From an uncultured Aquificaceae bacterium (GTDB lineage Bacteria > Aquificota > Aquificia > Aquificales > Aquificaceae): a DNA stretch of 34,381 nucleotides. A program made the translations under genes and the position numbers. The notes beneath the pieces are model-generated. The model searched no databases and had not been told where the DNA came from. It worked only from the letters and a program-made list of their open reading frames with translations. The DNA lies in the NCBI GenBank assembly GCA_938048815.1, contig CALIUI010000032.1:1-34381 (forward strand), written 5' to 3'. Shown piece after piece: positions 1 to 8,290 of the stretch. Numbering within the stretch: the first letter of the stretch is position 1; the number at the start of each line of letters is the position of its first letter.

Positions 1-340
1 CTTATACGTAGCTTTCTGTAAGGTTCTCCGTTAATGTGTCTTTTCTTTAGTTTCTCAAATAGAGCTCTACCGCCAAAGATGACCTTTTTGGGTTTTCGCC
101 TTTTTCTTTAGCAGCAGATAGAGTAGCTTGTGCTTTTATGACAGCGGAGTATGAATATCTTGAGTTAAGGCTGAAAAGGTTTTGAAGCTCCTTGCTTATA
201 TCACTTAGGCTTTTGCCTTCCAAAAGTCTTTTGTAGGCATATCTATAAGCAGAGGACCATCTTCTCATGAGGTCTTTTAGCAGGGCTAAGTCTTTGTTGC
301 TAAGTAAGATGAGTTTAGAGCAAATGGTTATTTTGCTCAT
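1..340 (-). pseudogene. TnpB/OrfB-type transposon protein, N-terminal part, frameshifted and cut by window edge
   Basis: The reading frame opens at an ATG complementary to 338-340. It encodes an N-terminus typical of the IS605/IS607 OrfB (TnpB) family, with features such as LLSNKDLALLKDLMRRWSSA and YRYAYKRLLEG. After residue ~84 the frame runs into a stop near position 47. The preceding frame (-1 at an A-run around 86-96) continues with typical TnpB sequence, VIFGGRALFEKLKKRHINGE, to the window edge. TnpB proteins are RNA-guided nucleases of about 400 residues, so only the first quarter is visible. The break could be a mutation, a sequencing error in a homopolymer, or programmed frameshifting. 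The flanking element and two shortened copies elsewhere in the window support the mobile origin. Confidence 0.7.
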
Positions 341-395
341 CCTTTAAAATTGTAGCATAGGGGCATGTTTAGATTGGAGTTTTTGAAACAGCCTC
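1..395 (-). mobile_element. TnpB-type transposon, copy 1 (left end plus 5' part of tnpB)
   Basis: The left end lies near 380-395, where the plus strand reads TTTTTGAAACAGCCTC. The stretch 300-395 read on the minus strand matches 24723-24820 base for base over most of its length and 21684-21780 over a shorter part. The element continues beyond position 1, so its right end is not visible. The left end (TGTTTCAAAAA outward) is the inverse of the right ends of copies 2 and 3 (TTTTTGAAACA). Such terminal inverted repeats are not expected of a classical IS605 element, so the exact family is unsettled. Confidence 0.65.
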
Positions 396-523
396 TAGGA
401 ACTCATTGACATATAAGAGATCTTTAGCGTATAAGTGTGAAAATTTTTGAAATTATTTCATAGCGTACGCTGGGTGAATAACTGTATTTAGGGTAATTCA
501 CAATTGCCCCTTTTGGGCAAATA
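396..523. repeat. Intergenic palindrome-rich stretch between two transposon relics
   Basis: No gene is seen here. The stretch holds a perfect palindrome GCGTACGC (464-471) inside a reverse-oriented copy of the box found upstream of several genes, and a hairpin TTGCCC-CTTTT-GGGCAA at about 504-520. Both belong to sequence modules that recur in other gaps of the window (near 16446-16488, 23141-23297 and 27740-28050). Confidence 0.5.
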
Positions 524-890
524 GGGCGCTGATGCGTAAATAACTTGAGACTCCATAACTCTGTGGATATCCAAAGAAGCTATCTTCCTAAGGGAACATA
601 CACCTTGTCATAGACAGCACTGGGATAAAGGTGTATGGGGATGGAGAGTGAAAGCCTTCAAGCATGGCAGGTAGAAGAGAACCAAATGGATAAAGATGCA
701 CTTAGGCGTAGATGCTTAGACAGTGCAGGTACAGGCTGTAGAGATAACTGGTAAAAAAGTTCATGATAGCAAGGTGGTTAAGAACTTGTTAGGGCAAAGG
801 GAAGGGTGTTCTTAGGTATGGCGCTATCTGCGCTCTTTTCTAAGGGGATGCGTGTGCAATATGTTGAAAGTCTTTTTATGTACCAAAGCC
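524..890 (+). mobile_element. Internally deleted IS5-like element
   Basis: The left end GGGCGCTGATGCGTAAATAA (from 524) matches the left end of another relic near 25425 read on the minus strand (GGGCGTTGGTGCTTAAATAA). The right end at 871-890, inverted, reads GGCTTTGGTACATAAAAAGA, giving imperfect terminal inverted repeats. About 367 bp remain, against more than 1 kb for an intact IS5-type element. The interior holds transposase fragments (separate entry). The nuoA promoter begins about 20 bp beyond the right end. Confidence 0.65.
561..785 (+). pseudogene. IS5-family transposase remnant (DDE core fragment)
   Basis: Three reading frames together give IS5-type transposase signatures. LWISKEAIFL (561-590) matches the N-terminus seen in the relic at 25178-25394. 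It is followed directly by LVIDSTGIKVYGDGE (604-648), the first catalytic-Asp motif, then in a shifted frame KWIKMHLGVDA and VQAVEITGKKVHDSKVVKNL, the region of the second catalytic Asp. There are at least two frameshifts, two in-frame stops and a missing segment between residue ~20 and the DST motif. No functional protein can be made. The family assignment rests on these motifs and is fairly firm. Confidence 0.75.
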
Positions 891-908
891 GATTTACATC
901 ATAAACTT

Positions 909-937
909 TTGCCTCCCTTTTTTAAAAGTGCTAAAAT
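909..937 (+). promoter_or_regulatory. Predicted promoter of nuoA, leaderless
   Basis: TTGCCT (909-914) and TAAAAT (932-937) are separated by 17 bp, a good sigma-70-type arrangement. A start site about 7 bp after the -10 hexamer falls on the nuoA ATG at 944, and no Shine-Dalgarno sequence precedes that ATG. The transcript is therefore predicted to be leaderless. This is inference from spacing alone. Confidence 0.5.
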
Positions 938-943
938 AAAAGC

Positions 944-1300
944 ATGGAGTATGTGGGAATACTATTATTTTTTCTAATAGCTCTCTTTGTTGGCTTTGCT
1001 TTTAGTTTTCTTAACGACCTTTTGGGTCCCAAAACCAAGGAAAAGATGGAAGGCTATCCCTATGAGTGTGGAGTTCCCCTTTATGATCCAGAGGCAAGGA
1101 GCGCTTTCAAGCAAGGTTATTATCTGCTTGGTATATCCCTTATTCTCTTTGATATAGAGGTTGCCTTTCTTTTCCCTTGGGTGGTGGTTTTTGAAGAGGT
1201 AGGGCTTTATGGATTGGTGGGAGCCCTTGTTTTTATCTTTATTCTTACCCTTGGACTTGTTTATGAGTGGAAAAAGGAAGCTCTAAAATGGCAGTTCTAA
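944..1300 (+). CDS. nuoA: NADH-quinone oxidoreductase subunit A
   Basis: This is a small membrane subunit of respiratory complex I and helps form the proton channel and quinone site with NuoH. The 118-residue length is normal. Three hydrophobic helices are visible, roughly residues 4-24, 60-80 and 88-110. The conserved loop after helix 1 (YECGVPLYDPEA) and the FDIEVAFLFPW segment of helix 2 identify the family clearly. The start at 944 is the only one that retains the first helix. It has no Shine-Dalgarno and a TAAAAT 6 bp upstream. It is the first gene of the nuo cluster and is followed 29 bp later by nuoB. Confidence 0.95.
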   Translation: MEYVGILLFFLIALFVGFAFSFLNDLLGPKTKEKMEGYPYECGVPLYDPEARSAFKQGYYLLGISLILFDIEVAFLFPWVVVFEEVGLYGLVGALVFIFILTLGLVYEWKKEALKWQF

Positions 1301-1329
1301 AGTATATTTTTGTTTAAGGAGGTGAAAGA

Positions 1330-1857
1330 ATGGCCATGCTCAATTCCAATGGCTTTGTTTTAACTACAGTAGATGAGCTTTTGAGCTGGGGAAGGCGTAA
1401 TGCCCTTTGGCCCCTTACCATAGGGCTTGCCTGTTGTGCTATAGAGATGATGCATGCGGCCGCTTCAAGGTTTGACCTTGACAGGCTTGGTGTTATCTTT
1501 AGAGCCTCTCCAAGGCAGGCAGACCTTTTGATAGTTGCAGGTACGGTGGTTAATAAGGTGGCTCCTATGCTTAAACTCCTTTGGGAACAGATGCCAGACC
1601 CTAAATGGTGTATAACCATGGGCGGTTGTGCTTCCGCAGGAGGTCCTTTCCCCACCTATTCAACCTTGCAAGGTATGGATAGGATAATACCTGTGGATGT
1701 TTATATACCAGGTTGTCCTCCCCATCCTCAGGGTCTTTTATATGGAATGCTACAGCTTCAAAAGAAGATAAAGGAAAAGGGCGTTAAAAAGTACGACAAA
1801 GCCTTTGAAGAGTTTAGAAAGGATATAGAGCGTCAAGGTAGGGAAATAAGCGTGTGA
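1330..1857 (+). CDS. nuoB: NADH-quinone oxidoreductase subunit B
   Basis: This peripheral-arm subunit carries the terminal iron-sulfur cluster N2, which passes electrons to quinone. The four expected ligands are visible: the tandem Cys35-Cys36 in LACCAIEMM, Cys100 in MGGCASAGG and Cys129 in PGCPPHP. The length of 175 residues is typical. An AAGGAGGTG ribosome-binding site at 1316-1324 sits at good distance from the ATG at 1330. The gene lies between nuoA and nuoCD, with 8 bp to the next start, consistent with one transcript. Confidence 0.96.
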   Translation: MAMLNSNGFVLTTVDELLSWGRRNALWPLTIGLACCAIEMMHAAASRFDLDRLGVIFRASPRQADLLIVAGTVVNKVAPMLKLLWEQMPDPKWCITMGGCASAGGPFPTYSTLQGMDRIIPVDVYIPGCPPHPQGLLYGMLQLQKKIKEKGVKKYDKAFEEFRKDIERQGREISV

Positions 1858-1865
1858 GGTAGGCT

Positions 1866-3623
1866 ATGCCTTGGATGAACAGAATAAGCGCAGACCGCAT
1901 AAAGTTTGAGTTCAAGGATGTGGAAATAGAATTCACCAAACACACCACAAATCTGCATGTAAGCAAGGAAAGGCTAATAGACTTCCTTAAACATCTAAAG
2001 GAAAAAGAGGGATACAAGCATTTTATAGACCATACCTGCATAGACTTCCCAGATAAAAAAGAGAGATTTCAAGGCATTTACATCCTTTATAACCCCGATA
2101 CCAATGAAAGGGTAATAGTGAAGACTTGGGCAAAGGATGGTAAGCTACCCTCTGTTGAAAAGCTTTGGCAATGTGCCCGATGGTCCGAAAGGGAAGCTTA
2201 CGACATGTTTGGTGTAGAGTACGAAGGACACGAAAACCTCCGAAGGATGTTCATGTGGGAAGGCTATCCCTATTACCCCCTTAGGAAAGATTTTCCCTTG
2301 GGTGGCTTTCCAGAGGTAGAGCTTCCCTCCCTTACAGAGCTGTATGCAGGTAGAGCAGAGCCTCCAAGCCACGACTATGAGGTCGTACATACAAAGGTTC
2401 CAACCCTTGAAGATCTTGAAAGGACAGAAAAGGCAAGGCTTAAAAAGAAGGCACAGCTCGTTTTAAACTGGGGACCTTTACATCCGGGGACTCATGGTAC
2501 CATATGGTTTCTCTTTGACCTTGATGGGGAGAGGGTAGTCCAATCGGATGTGATCCTTGGGCAACTTCATAGAGGAATGGAAAAGATAGCGGAGAACGTC
2601 TATTACTTCCAGTTTTTACCCTACACAGACCGTATGGATTACATATCCGCCATATGCAATGAACTTTCTTATGCGACCGCTGTTGAAAAGCTTTTGGAGA
2701 TAGAGATTCCAGAAAAGGCGCGCTACATAAGAACTATGTTCGCAGAATTACAGAGGATAAACTCCCACCTTTTGTGGCTTGGCACAGGAGCCTTGGACTT
2801 GGGAGCTTTAACTGTATTCTTGTATGCCTTTAGAGAAAGAGAAAAGATAATGGACATTATAGAAGGTAATGCGGGCTTTAGGCTTACTTCTGCTTTTCTT
2901 AGGATAGGTGGCGTGCATTACGACCTTGCAGAGGGTACCTTAGATGTTGTAAAGGCTTTTGTAAAGGACTTTCCTAACAGGCTAAGGGAGTATCACAATC
3001 TCCTTACAAGGAACCGCATATGGCTAAGAAGGACAAAAGATATAGGAGTGATAAGTAGGGAAGATGTGTTTAACTACGGACTTACAGGACCAGTAGCAAG
3101 GGGCTCCGGTGTGCCTTACGACATTAGGAAGTTGGAGCCCTACGCTGCTTACGATGAGGTAGAATTTGACATTCCCGTGGGAGAAGTGGGGGATGTGTAT
3201 GATAGGTACTTGGTACGTATGGAGGAAATGGTCCAAAGCCTTAGGATAATAGAGCAGTGTGTGGCAAAGCTTGAGAAACTTCCAAAGTCTGCCCCTTATA
3301 TAAACAAAGAACACCCTGCCGTTATGTCTCCAAAGGAAGAGGTTTTTAACGCCCTTGAGGATATGGTTAAAAACTTCCGCATTGTGGTTCATGGAGAATC
3401 CGCTCCACCGGGAGAGGTCTACTCCAGCGGCGAAAATCCAAGGGGAGAGCTTGGATTTTATATATACTCGGTGGGTGGTTCAAAGCCCTACAGGCTTAGA
3501 ATAAGGTCTGGAGCCCTTTATAACCTTTCCATCTTTCCAAAGCTTATAAAGGATGGTAGTATTGCGGACGCCATAGCTCTTTTGGGTAGCATTGACCCCG
3601 TTGTGGGAGAAACGGATAGATAA
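1866..3623 (+). CDS. nuoCD: NADH-quinone oxidoreductase, fused subunits C and D
   Basis: One 585-residue frame covers two complex I subunits. The NuoC (30 kDa) domain is about residues 10-165, including WSEREAYDMFGVEYEGHENL. A charged linker (about 180-195) leads to the NuoD (49 kDa) domain from LNWGPLHPGTHG near residue 200 to the canonical end GSIDPVVGETDR. NuoD signatures include LHRGMEKIAENVYY, PYTDRMDY and the C-terminal GESAPPGE. NuoD contributes the quinone pocket next to cluster N2. Fused C and D subunits are known from enterobacteria and, as far as I recall, from Aquifex. No stop or frameshift interrupts the junction. The start ATG lies 8 bp after nuoB. Confidence 0.95.
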   Translation: MPWMNRISADRIKFEFKDVEIEFTKHTTNLHVSKERLIDFLKHLKEKEGYKHFIDHTCIDFPDKKERFQGIYILYNPDTNERVIVKTWAKDGKLPSVEKLWQCARWSEREAYDMFGVEYEGHENLRRMFMWEGYPYYPLRKDFPLGGFPEVELPSLTELYAGRAEPPSHDYEVVHTKVPTLEDLERTEKARLKKKAQLVLNWGPLHPGTHGTIWFLFDLDGERVVQSDVILGQLHRGMEKIAENVYYFQFLPYTDRMDYISAICNELSYATAVEKLLEIEIPEKARYIRTMFAELQRINSHLLWLGTGALDLGALTVFLYAFREREKIMDIIEGNAGFRLTSAFLRIGGVHYDLAEGTLDVVKAFVKDFPNRLREYHNLLTRNRIWLRRTKDIGVISREDVFNYGLTGPVARGSGVPYDIRKLEPYAAYDEVEFDIPVGEVGDVYDRYLVRMEEMVQSLRIIEQCVAKLEKLPKSAPYINKEHPAVMSPKEEVFNALEDMVKNFRIVVHGESAPPGEVYSSGENPRGELGFYIYSVGGSKPYRLRIRSGALYNLSIFPKLIKDGSIADAIALLGSIDPVVGETDR

Positions 3624-3634
3624 GGAGGTAATAG

Positions 3635-4642
3635 ATGGAGCTTTGGCTTTCTGTCTTGATAACCCTTATAAAAATCCTTGTGGTGCTTGGAGTCTTTCTT
3701 GGCATCGGTGCCTATCTTACATGGTTTGAAAGAAAGCTTGCAGGTCATATTCAGGCACGTATGGGACCAAAGCTTGTGGGACCTTTTGGTCTATTGCAGC
3801 CCCTTGCAGATGGTATAAAGCTTTTAACCAAGGAATCTATAATTCCCCAAAATGCGGACAAAGTTGTTTATTATCTGGCTGTGGTGATGGCGGTGGCTCC
3901 CGCTTTGCTTCTATTTTCTGTAATACCCTTTGGACCCAGTTTTACCTTGTTTGGTTATGAGATAAAGCCTGTAATATCCGATGTAAATATAGCTCTCCTT
4001 TTGGTCTTTGCCTTTGGATCTTTGGTAGTCTATGGTACCATCTTTTCAGGATGGGCTTCCAACTCCAAGTATGCCTTTCTTGGATCCTTGAGAAAGTCTG
4101 CGGTGGTTATCTCTTATGAGGTAGTGCTTGGTTTTTCTGTTCTTGGCGTTATCCTTTTGGCGGGAACCATGAGTACAACAGGAATAGTACAGGCTCAGAT
4201 AGAGAGGGGAGTTTGGTTTATTGTTTATCAACCGGTAGCTTTTATTCTATATCTTTTCTGTATGCTGGCAGAGTCGGGCAGAGTTCCCTTTGACATCCAA
4301 GAGGCAGAGGCGGAACTTGTTACAGGCTATAACGTGGAATATGGTGGTATGAGGTTTGGTGTTTTTCCTTTGGCAGAATGGTATTTGAATGTTATGGCTC
4401 TTTCTGCTATCGCCGTGGTGCTTTTCTTGGGTGGATGGTCTGGACCTAACATCTTTGGACCTTTATCTCCTTACCTTTGGTTCTTGATAAAGATGTTTGG
4501 GCTTGTCTTTTTTGTTCTATGGCTTCATTGGACCTTGCCAAGGTTTCAGGCAAAGGATATAATGGAGATAGGTTGGAAGATAATGCTGCCCATATCCATA
4601 GTTAATGTGGTGATAACGGCTATCTTGGCATATATTTTGTAG
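3635..4642 (+). CDS. nuoH: NADH-quinone oxidoreductase subunit H
   Basis: This membrane subunit anchors the peripheral arm of complex I and forms part of the quinone channel. The 335-residue protein has about eight hydrophobic segments. The diagnostic motifs are ERKLAGHIQARMGPKLVGP near residues 31-49 and the acidic loop ESGRVPFDIQEAEAELVTGY followed by NVEYGGMRFG. A strong TAAGGAGGT precedes the ATG at 3635, 11 bp after nuoCD. No nuoE, F, G, I or J-N follows, so the rest of complex I must lie elsewhere. Confidence 0.96.
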   Translation: MELWLSVLITLIKILVVLGVFLGIGAYLTWFERKLAGHIQARMGPKLVGPFGLLQPLADGIKLLTKESIIPQNADKVVYYLAVVMAVAPALLLFSVIPFGPSFTLFGYEIKPVISDVNIALLLVFAFGSLVVYGTIFSGWASNSKYAFLGSLRKSAVVISYEVVLGFSVLGVILLAGTMSTTGIVQAQIERGVWFIVYQPVAFILYLFCMLAESGRVPFDIQEAEAELVTGYNVEYGGMRFGVFPLAEWYLNVMALSAIAVVLFLGGWSGPNIFGPLSPYLWFLIKMFGLVFFVLWLHWTLPRFQAKDIMEIGWKIMLPISIVNVVITAILAYIL

Positions 4643-4656
4643 GGCTGGAGCATATT

Positions 4657-5394
4657 ATGGATTTGGAAAAGCTTGCCGAAAAGTTAAAAGACCTTATATT
4701 AGGGGAGTTAAAGGAGGAGTTCAGAGAGTTTAAAGCTATTGTTAGCGGAGAGCTTGCGGGCTTTAGGCTTATTGCGGAGTCTTTAAACCAAAGGATGGCT
4801 TCCCTTGAAGCAAGACAAAACAGCCTTGAGGAGGAACTAAGAGAAGTAAAAAGAATTCTTGAGTATATAAACCAGAGAATAGACGAGACAAGGGCGGAGT
4901 TAAAGGAAGAAATAGCTCAAAACACCCAAAGGATTGATGAGGTCAATAGAAGGCTTGACGATACCAATAAGAGAATTGATGATACCAATAAGAGAATTGA
5001 CGAAACAAGAGCAGAGTTAAAGGCGGAAATAGCTCAAAATACTCAAAGGATTGATGAGGTCAATAGAAGGCTTGACGATACAAATAAGAGAATTGATGAC
5101 ACCAACGGAAGAATAGACGAAACGAGAGCGGAGTTAAAGGCGGAAATAGCTCAAAACACCCAAAGGATTGATGAGGTCAATAGAAGGCTTGACTACATCA
5201 ATATGAGAATAGACGAGACAAGGGCGGAGTTAAAGGAAGAAATAGCTAAAAACACCCAAAGGATTGATTACCTTTATATGGAAGTTTCCTATATAAGAGG
5301 AGATTTAAACAAGGCTTTATCCCAAAAGGATATAATTGACGATATGCTTATAAGAATACAAAGGCTTGAAAGGAGAGCCTTTGAATCAAAGTGA
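4657..5394 (+). CDS. Coiled-coil protein with 39-residue tandem repeats, function unknown
   Basis: This is a 245-residue, almost entirely helical and charged protein without signal peptide or membrane segment. After an N-terminal helix (1-73) come near-identical units beginning RIDETRAELK at residues 74, 113, 152 and 184. Units 1 and 2 are 39 residues (117 bp), unit 3 is 32 residues (shorter by exactly one heptad), and unit 4 is partial. Motifs such as NTQRIDEVNRRLD repeat with heptad spacing, typical of a long parallel coiled coil. The start follows nuoH by 14 bp with a GGAG, and ilvD follows by 11 bp, so it is probably co-transcribed with them. I do not recognise a named family. A structural or scaffold role is only a guess. 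Confidence 0.85.
   Translation: MDLEKLAEKLKDLILGELKEEFREFKAIVSGELAGFRLIAESLNQRMASLEARQNSLEEELREVKRILEYINQRIDETRAELKEEIAQNTQRIDEVNRRLDDTNKRIDDTNKRIDETRAELKAEIAQNTQRIDEVNRRLDDTNKRIDDTNGRIDETRAELKAEIAQNTQRIDEVNRRLDYINMRIDETRAELKEEIAKNTQRIDYLYMEVSYIRGDLNKALSQKDIIDDMLIRIQRLERRAFESK
4876..5271 (+). repeat. In-frame tandem repeat of 117 bp units within the coiled-coil gene
   Basis: Units start at 4876, 4993, 5110 and 5206. The first two are 117 bp, the third is 96 bp, and the last is partial. Differences between the first two units are mostly silent changes. All unit lengths equal whole heptads plus four residues, so the coiled-coil phase is preserved as units are gained or lost. This pattern fits expansion by slippage or recombination under selection for helix register. 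Confidence 0.85.
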
Positions 5395-5405
5395 GGAGGT
5401 AAAAG

Positions 5406-7073
5406 ATGTATAGAAGTGATAAGGTTAAGAAGGGTATAGAAAGGGCGCCCCATAGGGCACTTCTTAGAGCTTGCGGGCTTTCGGAAGAGGATTTTGATAA
5501 ACCCCTTATTGGTATAGCCAATTCCTACACAGACATAATCCCCGGTCATGTGCACCTTAGGGAATTTGTCCAGCCCATAAAGGAAGAAGTCAGAAAGGCA
5601 GGCGGTGTTCCCATAGAGTTCAATGTGATAGGTGTGGATGATGGTATAGCTATGGGGCACTACGGAATGCACTACTCTCTTCCATCAAGGGAGCTTATAG
5701 CGGATTGTATAGAGACAGTAGTGGAAGCTCATCAGCTTGATGCTCTTATATGCATACCTAACTGCGACAAGATAGTTCCCGGCATGCTTATGGCGGTGGC
5801 AAGGTTAAACATCCCAGCCATTTTTATAAGCGGTGGTCCCATGTTGGCGGGAGAGGTAAATGGGAAAAAAGTGGACCTTATAAGCGTCTTTGAGGGCATA
5901 GGTAAAGTAAAGACAGGAGCTATAACAGAGAAGGAATTAAAGGTCATAGAGGAGCACGCATGCCCCACCTGCGGTAGTTGCTCGGGTATGTTTACCGCCA
6001 ATTCTATGAACTGTATAACGGAAGTTTTGGGTATGGGGCTTCCGGGAAACGGCACCATACCTGCAATAGACCCAAGAAGAGAAATCCTTGCAAGAAGGGC
6101 AGCAAGGCAGATTATGGAGCTTCTAAAAAGAGATATAAAACCAAGGGATATATTAACCCAAGAAGCCTTTGACAACGCCTTTGCAGTGGATATAGCTATG
6201 GGAGGCTCTTCCAACACCATCCTGCACCTTTTGGCAATAGCCAGAGAGGCTGGCATAGATTACGACCTTGCACGGATTAACGAAATATCAAAAAGAACAC
6301 CAAATATATGCAAAATATCTCCCGCTTCCCACTATCACATACAAGACTTGGATAATGTAGGGGGTATACCTGCCCTTCTAAAAGAGCTTATAAGGGGTGG
6401 CTATCTTCCCCATCCTGATAAGCTAACGGTAAGCCTAAAAACCCTAAGGGAAATAGCGCAAGAAGCCCCGCCCGCCGATGGAGAAGTGATAAGAAGTATA
6501 GAAGATCCCTATTCAAGGGAGGGTGGTATAGCCATACTCTTTGGAAACCTTGCACCAGAGGGTGCGGTAGTAAAAACCGCAGGTGTGGATCCCAAAATGT
6601 TTCAATTTAGAGGAAAAGCTATATGCTTCAACTCGGAAGAAGAAGCCATAGAAGGCATATTGGGTGGAAAAGTAAAGGAAGGGCACGTAGTTGTGATCAG
6701 GTACGAAGGACCCAAAGGAGGCCCCGGCATGAGGGAGATGCTATCTCCCACTTCTGCCATAATGGGTATGGGATTGGGAGATAAGGTTGCCCTTATAACG
6801 GACGGAAGGTTCTCCGGTGGCACAAGGGGAGCCTGTGTGGGGCATATATCTCCAGAGGCTGCAAGCGGAGGACCCATAGGCATAGTCCAAGATGGCGACG
6901 AGATCCTAATAGACATACCCAACAGAAGAATAGAACTACTGATAGATGAAGAAGAATTCAAAAGAAGGATGGAAAACTTCAAGCCCGTACAAAAGGAAAT
7001 AAAAAGCCCGTGGCTTAGAAGGTATGTGAAGTTTGTAGCTTCTGCTTCCAAGGGGGCAGTTTTGGAGGCTTAG
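5406..7073 (+). CDS. ilvD: Dihydroxy-acid dehydratase
   Basis: IlvD dehydrates dihydroxy-acids to 2-oxo acids in valine, leucine and isoleucine synthesis, using an iron-sulfur cluster. The 555-residue length is typical. Visible signatures are [10 protein letters not shown] (Cys120) and [19 protein letters not shown] (Cys186, 189, 192), plus the C-terminal [10 protein letters not shown]. The segment at 46-51 reads PGHVHL, as in the E. coli-type enzyme with an oxygen-labile cluster, rather than the PCNxHL form that supplies a further Cys in the [2Fe-2S] class. A GAGGAGGT precedes the ATG at 5406. The gene sits directly downstream of a respiratory cluster, which is metabolically unrelated. Confidence 0.96.
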   Translation: MYRSDKVKKGIERAPHRALLRACGLSEEDFDKPLIGIANSYTDIIPGHVHLREFVQPIKEEVRKAGGVPIEFNVIGVDDGIAMGHYGMHYSLPSRELIADCIETVVEAHQLDALICIPNCDKIVPGMLMAVARLNIPAIFISGGPMLAGEVNGKKVDLISVFEGIGKVKTGAITEKELKVIEEHACPTCGSCSGMFTANSMNCITEVLGMGLPGNGTIPAIDPRREILARRAARQIMELLKRDIKPRDILTQEAFDNAFAVDIAMGGSSNTILHLLAIAREAGIDYDLARINEISKRTPNICKISPASHYHIQDLDNVGGIPALLKELIRGGYLPHPDKLTVSLKTLREIAQEAPPADGEVIRSIEDPYSREGGIAILFGNLAPEGAVVKTAGVDPKMFQFRGKAICFNSEEEAIEGILGGKVKEGHVVVIRYEGPKGGPGMREMLSPTSAIMGMGLGDKVALITDGRFSGGTRGACVGHISPEAASGGPIGIVQDGDEILIDIPNRRIELLIDEEEFKRRMENFKPVQKEIKSPWLRRYVKFVASASKGAVLEA

Positions 7074-7104
7074 GTTAAAAATGTTAAAGGAAGGGGAGGA
7101 AAAG

Positions 7105-8040
7105 ATGGGAAGGGTTGCGGTTTTTGATATTGAAACTTTTTGTCCTATTGAGGAGATAGAAGAGGAAGACCTGAATTATCTACAAAACAGGAGGGACTAT
7201 AAATCACAGGAAGATTTCAAAAGGGAGCTTTCTACTAATCCTTATGTAGCCTGCATAATATCCTTTGCCCTTTTCTTTCCAGAAGAAAATAAGGCAGAGG
7301 TTTATTATCTTTCTGATACAGAGGTAAAGGATGAAGATGTCTGGAAGATAGAAGGCAGGAACATAAATATTTCATACAACTCTTTATCAATTGTGGATGA
7401 TTTATACAATGGGGAAAAAGAGCTTATAAAGACATTATGGGAAAGGCTTTCTCAAGTGGATAAGCTCATAACCTTTCATGGTATAACTTTTGATATGTAC
7501 TTTCTAAGAATAAGAACTATTATACACAACCTAAAACCCAAGAATTTCTTTTATAAAATTTACCACATTGACTTAAAAGACCATTTGGGCACGCGTGGAA
7601 AGAACTATACCCTTAATTTTATAGCCAAAAGGATGAAAATAACTTTAAGTAAGGGAGATATGGATGGCTCAAAGGTGGATCATCTATTCAGGAATAAAAG
7701 ATACAAAGAAATAGCTCAATACAACCTTAAAGATGTCTTGATCACAGGGCTACTATATGAAAGGGTTAAAGATTATATATACGAGGACTACATGCATGAA
7801 TGCATGCAAAGCCTAAAGGATCTTAAATACATACAACAAGCTATAGATGATAATATAATATCTTCAAAGGAAATTTCAGAACTAATAGATTTCTGCAAAA
7901 ACAAACAAACACCTACAGATAAACAGAAGCAATATCTTAAGGATTTAATACAAAATGTATACCCAGAGGATATATACTCCAAGCTAAGACCAGAAACCAT
8001 AGAAAGGATTCTTAGACACTTTGAAGAAGAGATAACTTAG
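7105..8040 (+). CDS. Predicted 3'-5' exonuclease, DnaQ/PolB-like
   Basis: This 311-residue protein has an RNase H-fold exonuclease pattern. The Exo I motif is DIET near the N-terminus, Exo II is the segment FHGITFDMYFL, and Exo III is YNLKDVLITGLLYE with a YxxxD spacing. It most resembles the predicted PolB-like 3'-5' exonuclease family. The C-terminal third is charged and helical and was not recognised. An upstream in-frame ATG at 7081 exists, but GGGGAGG lies 5 bp before the ATG at 7105, and that start gives the usual short lead (MGRVAVFDIET) to Exo I. It follows ilvD by about 30 bp. The substrate is unknown; a repair or processing role is inferred from the family. Confidence 0.8.
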   Translation: MGRVAVFDIETFCPIEEIEEEDLNYLQNRRDYKSQEDFKRELSTNPYVACIISFALFFPEENKAEVYYLSDTEVKDEDVWKIEGRNINISYNSLSIVDDLYNGEKELIKTLWERLSQVDKLITFHGITFDMYFLRIRTIIHNLKPKNFFYKIYHIDLKDHLGTRGKNYTLNFIAKRMKITLSKGDMDGSKVDHLFRNKRYKEIAQYNLKDVLITGLLYERVKDYIYEDYMHECMQSLKDLKYIQQAIDDNIISSKEISELIDFCKNKQTPTDKQKQYLKDLIQNVYPEDIYSKLRPETIERILRHFEEEIT

Positions 8041-8232
8041 GTATCATAAAACCTCTCCCTAAAAGCCCTAACTTCATGCATACTCCCAAAGGTTATCCAC
8101 ACATCATATACCACTTATGTAGGAGAGGATAAAGATAGCTGCTATTTGGATATCTGTTAGTTTGGGCTTTCTGCCTGCTTTGGGTTTTGACACTTCTAAG
8201 AAGGGCAGGGCATTTTCAAAGGTGTTGTAGGG
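8037..8232 (-). pseudogene. DDE-transposase N-terminal remnant
   Basis: The minus strand from 8232 encodes FENALPFLEV, KAGRKPKLTDIQIAAIFIL and SYISGI, then a stop at 8104-8106. In the next frame it continues with DVWITFGSMHEVRAFRERFY to a stop at 8037-8039, overlapping the exonuclease stop codon. The GRKPKL(T/S)D segment resembles the N-terminal region of IS4/IS982-like transposases. No start codon is present, because a stop lies immediately upstream in frame. The family is uncertain; a decayed small host gene is the alternative. Confidence 0.5.
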
Positions 8233-8250
8233 CTAATATTATAGCCCTAC
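8227..8250 (+). terminator. Hairpin followed by T-run, possible terminator
   Basis: A perfect 9 bp stem (GTAGGGCTA / TAGCCCTAC) with a 6-base AT-rich loop is followed after 6 bases by five Ts (8257-8261). It could terminate the nuo-ilvD-exonuclease transcript. It sits at the edge of the transposase relic, so it may instead be a terminal hairpin of that element. Confidence 0.4.
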
Positions 8251-8290
8251 TGCCTCTTTTTATTGATGGGCTTATCTCTGAACTTTCTTG

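Noticed and set aside
396-940. CRISPR array or tRNA gene in the first gene-free stretch
   Set aside because: No regularly spaced direct repeats and no cloverleaf were found; the stretch is explained by transposon relics and palindromes.
1314-1655. Minus-strand open frames inside nuoB and, likewise, long antisense frames inside ilvD, recA and tkt
   Set aside because: They are shadows of strongly conserved genes and lack start signals or recognisable motifs.
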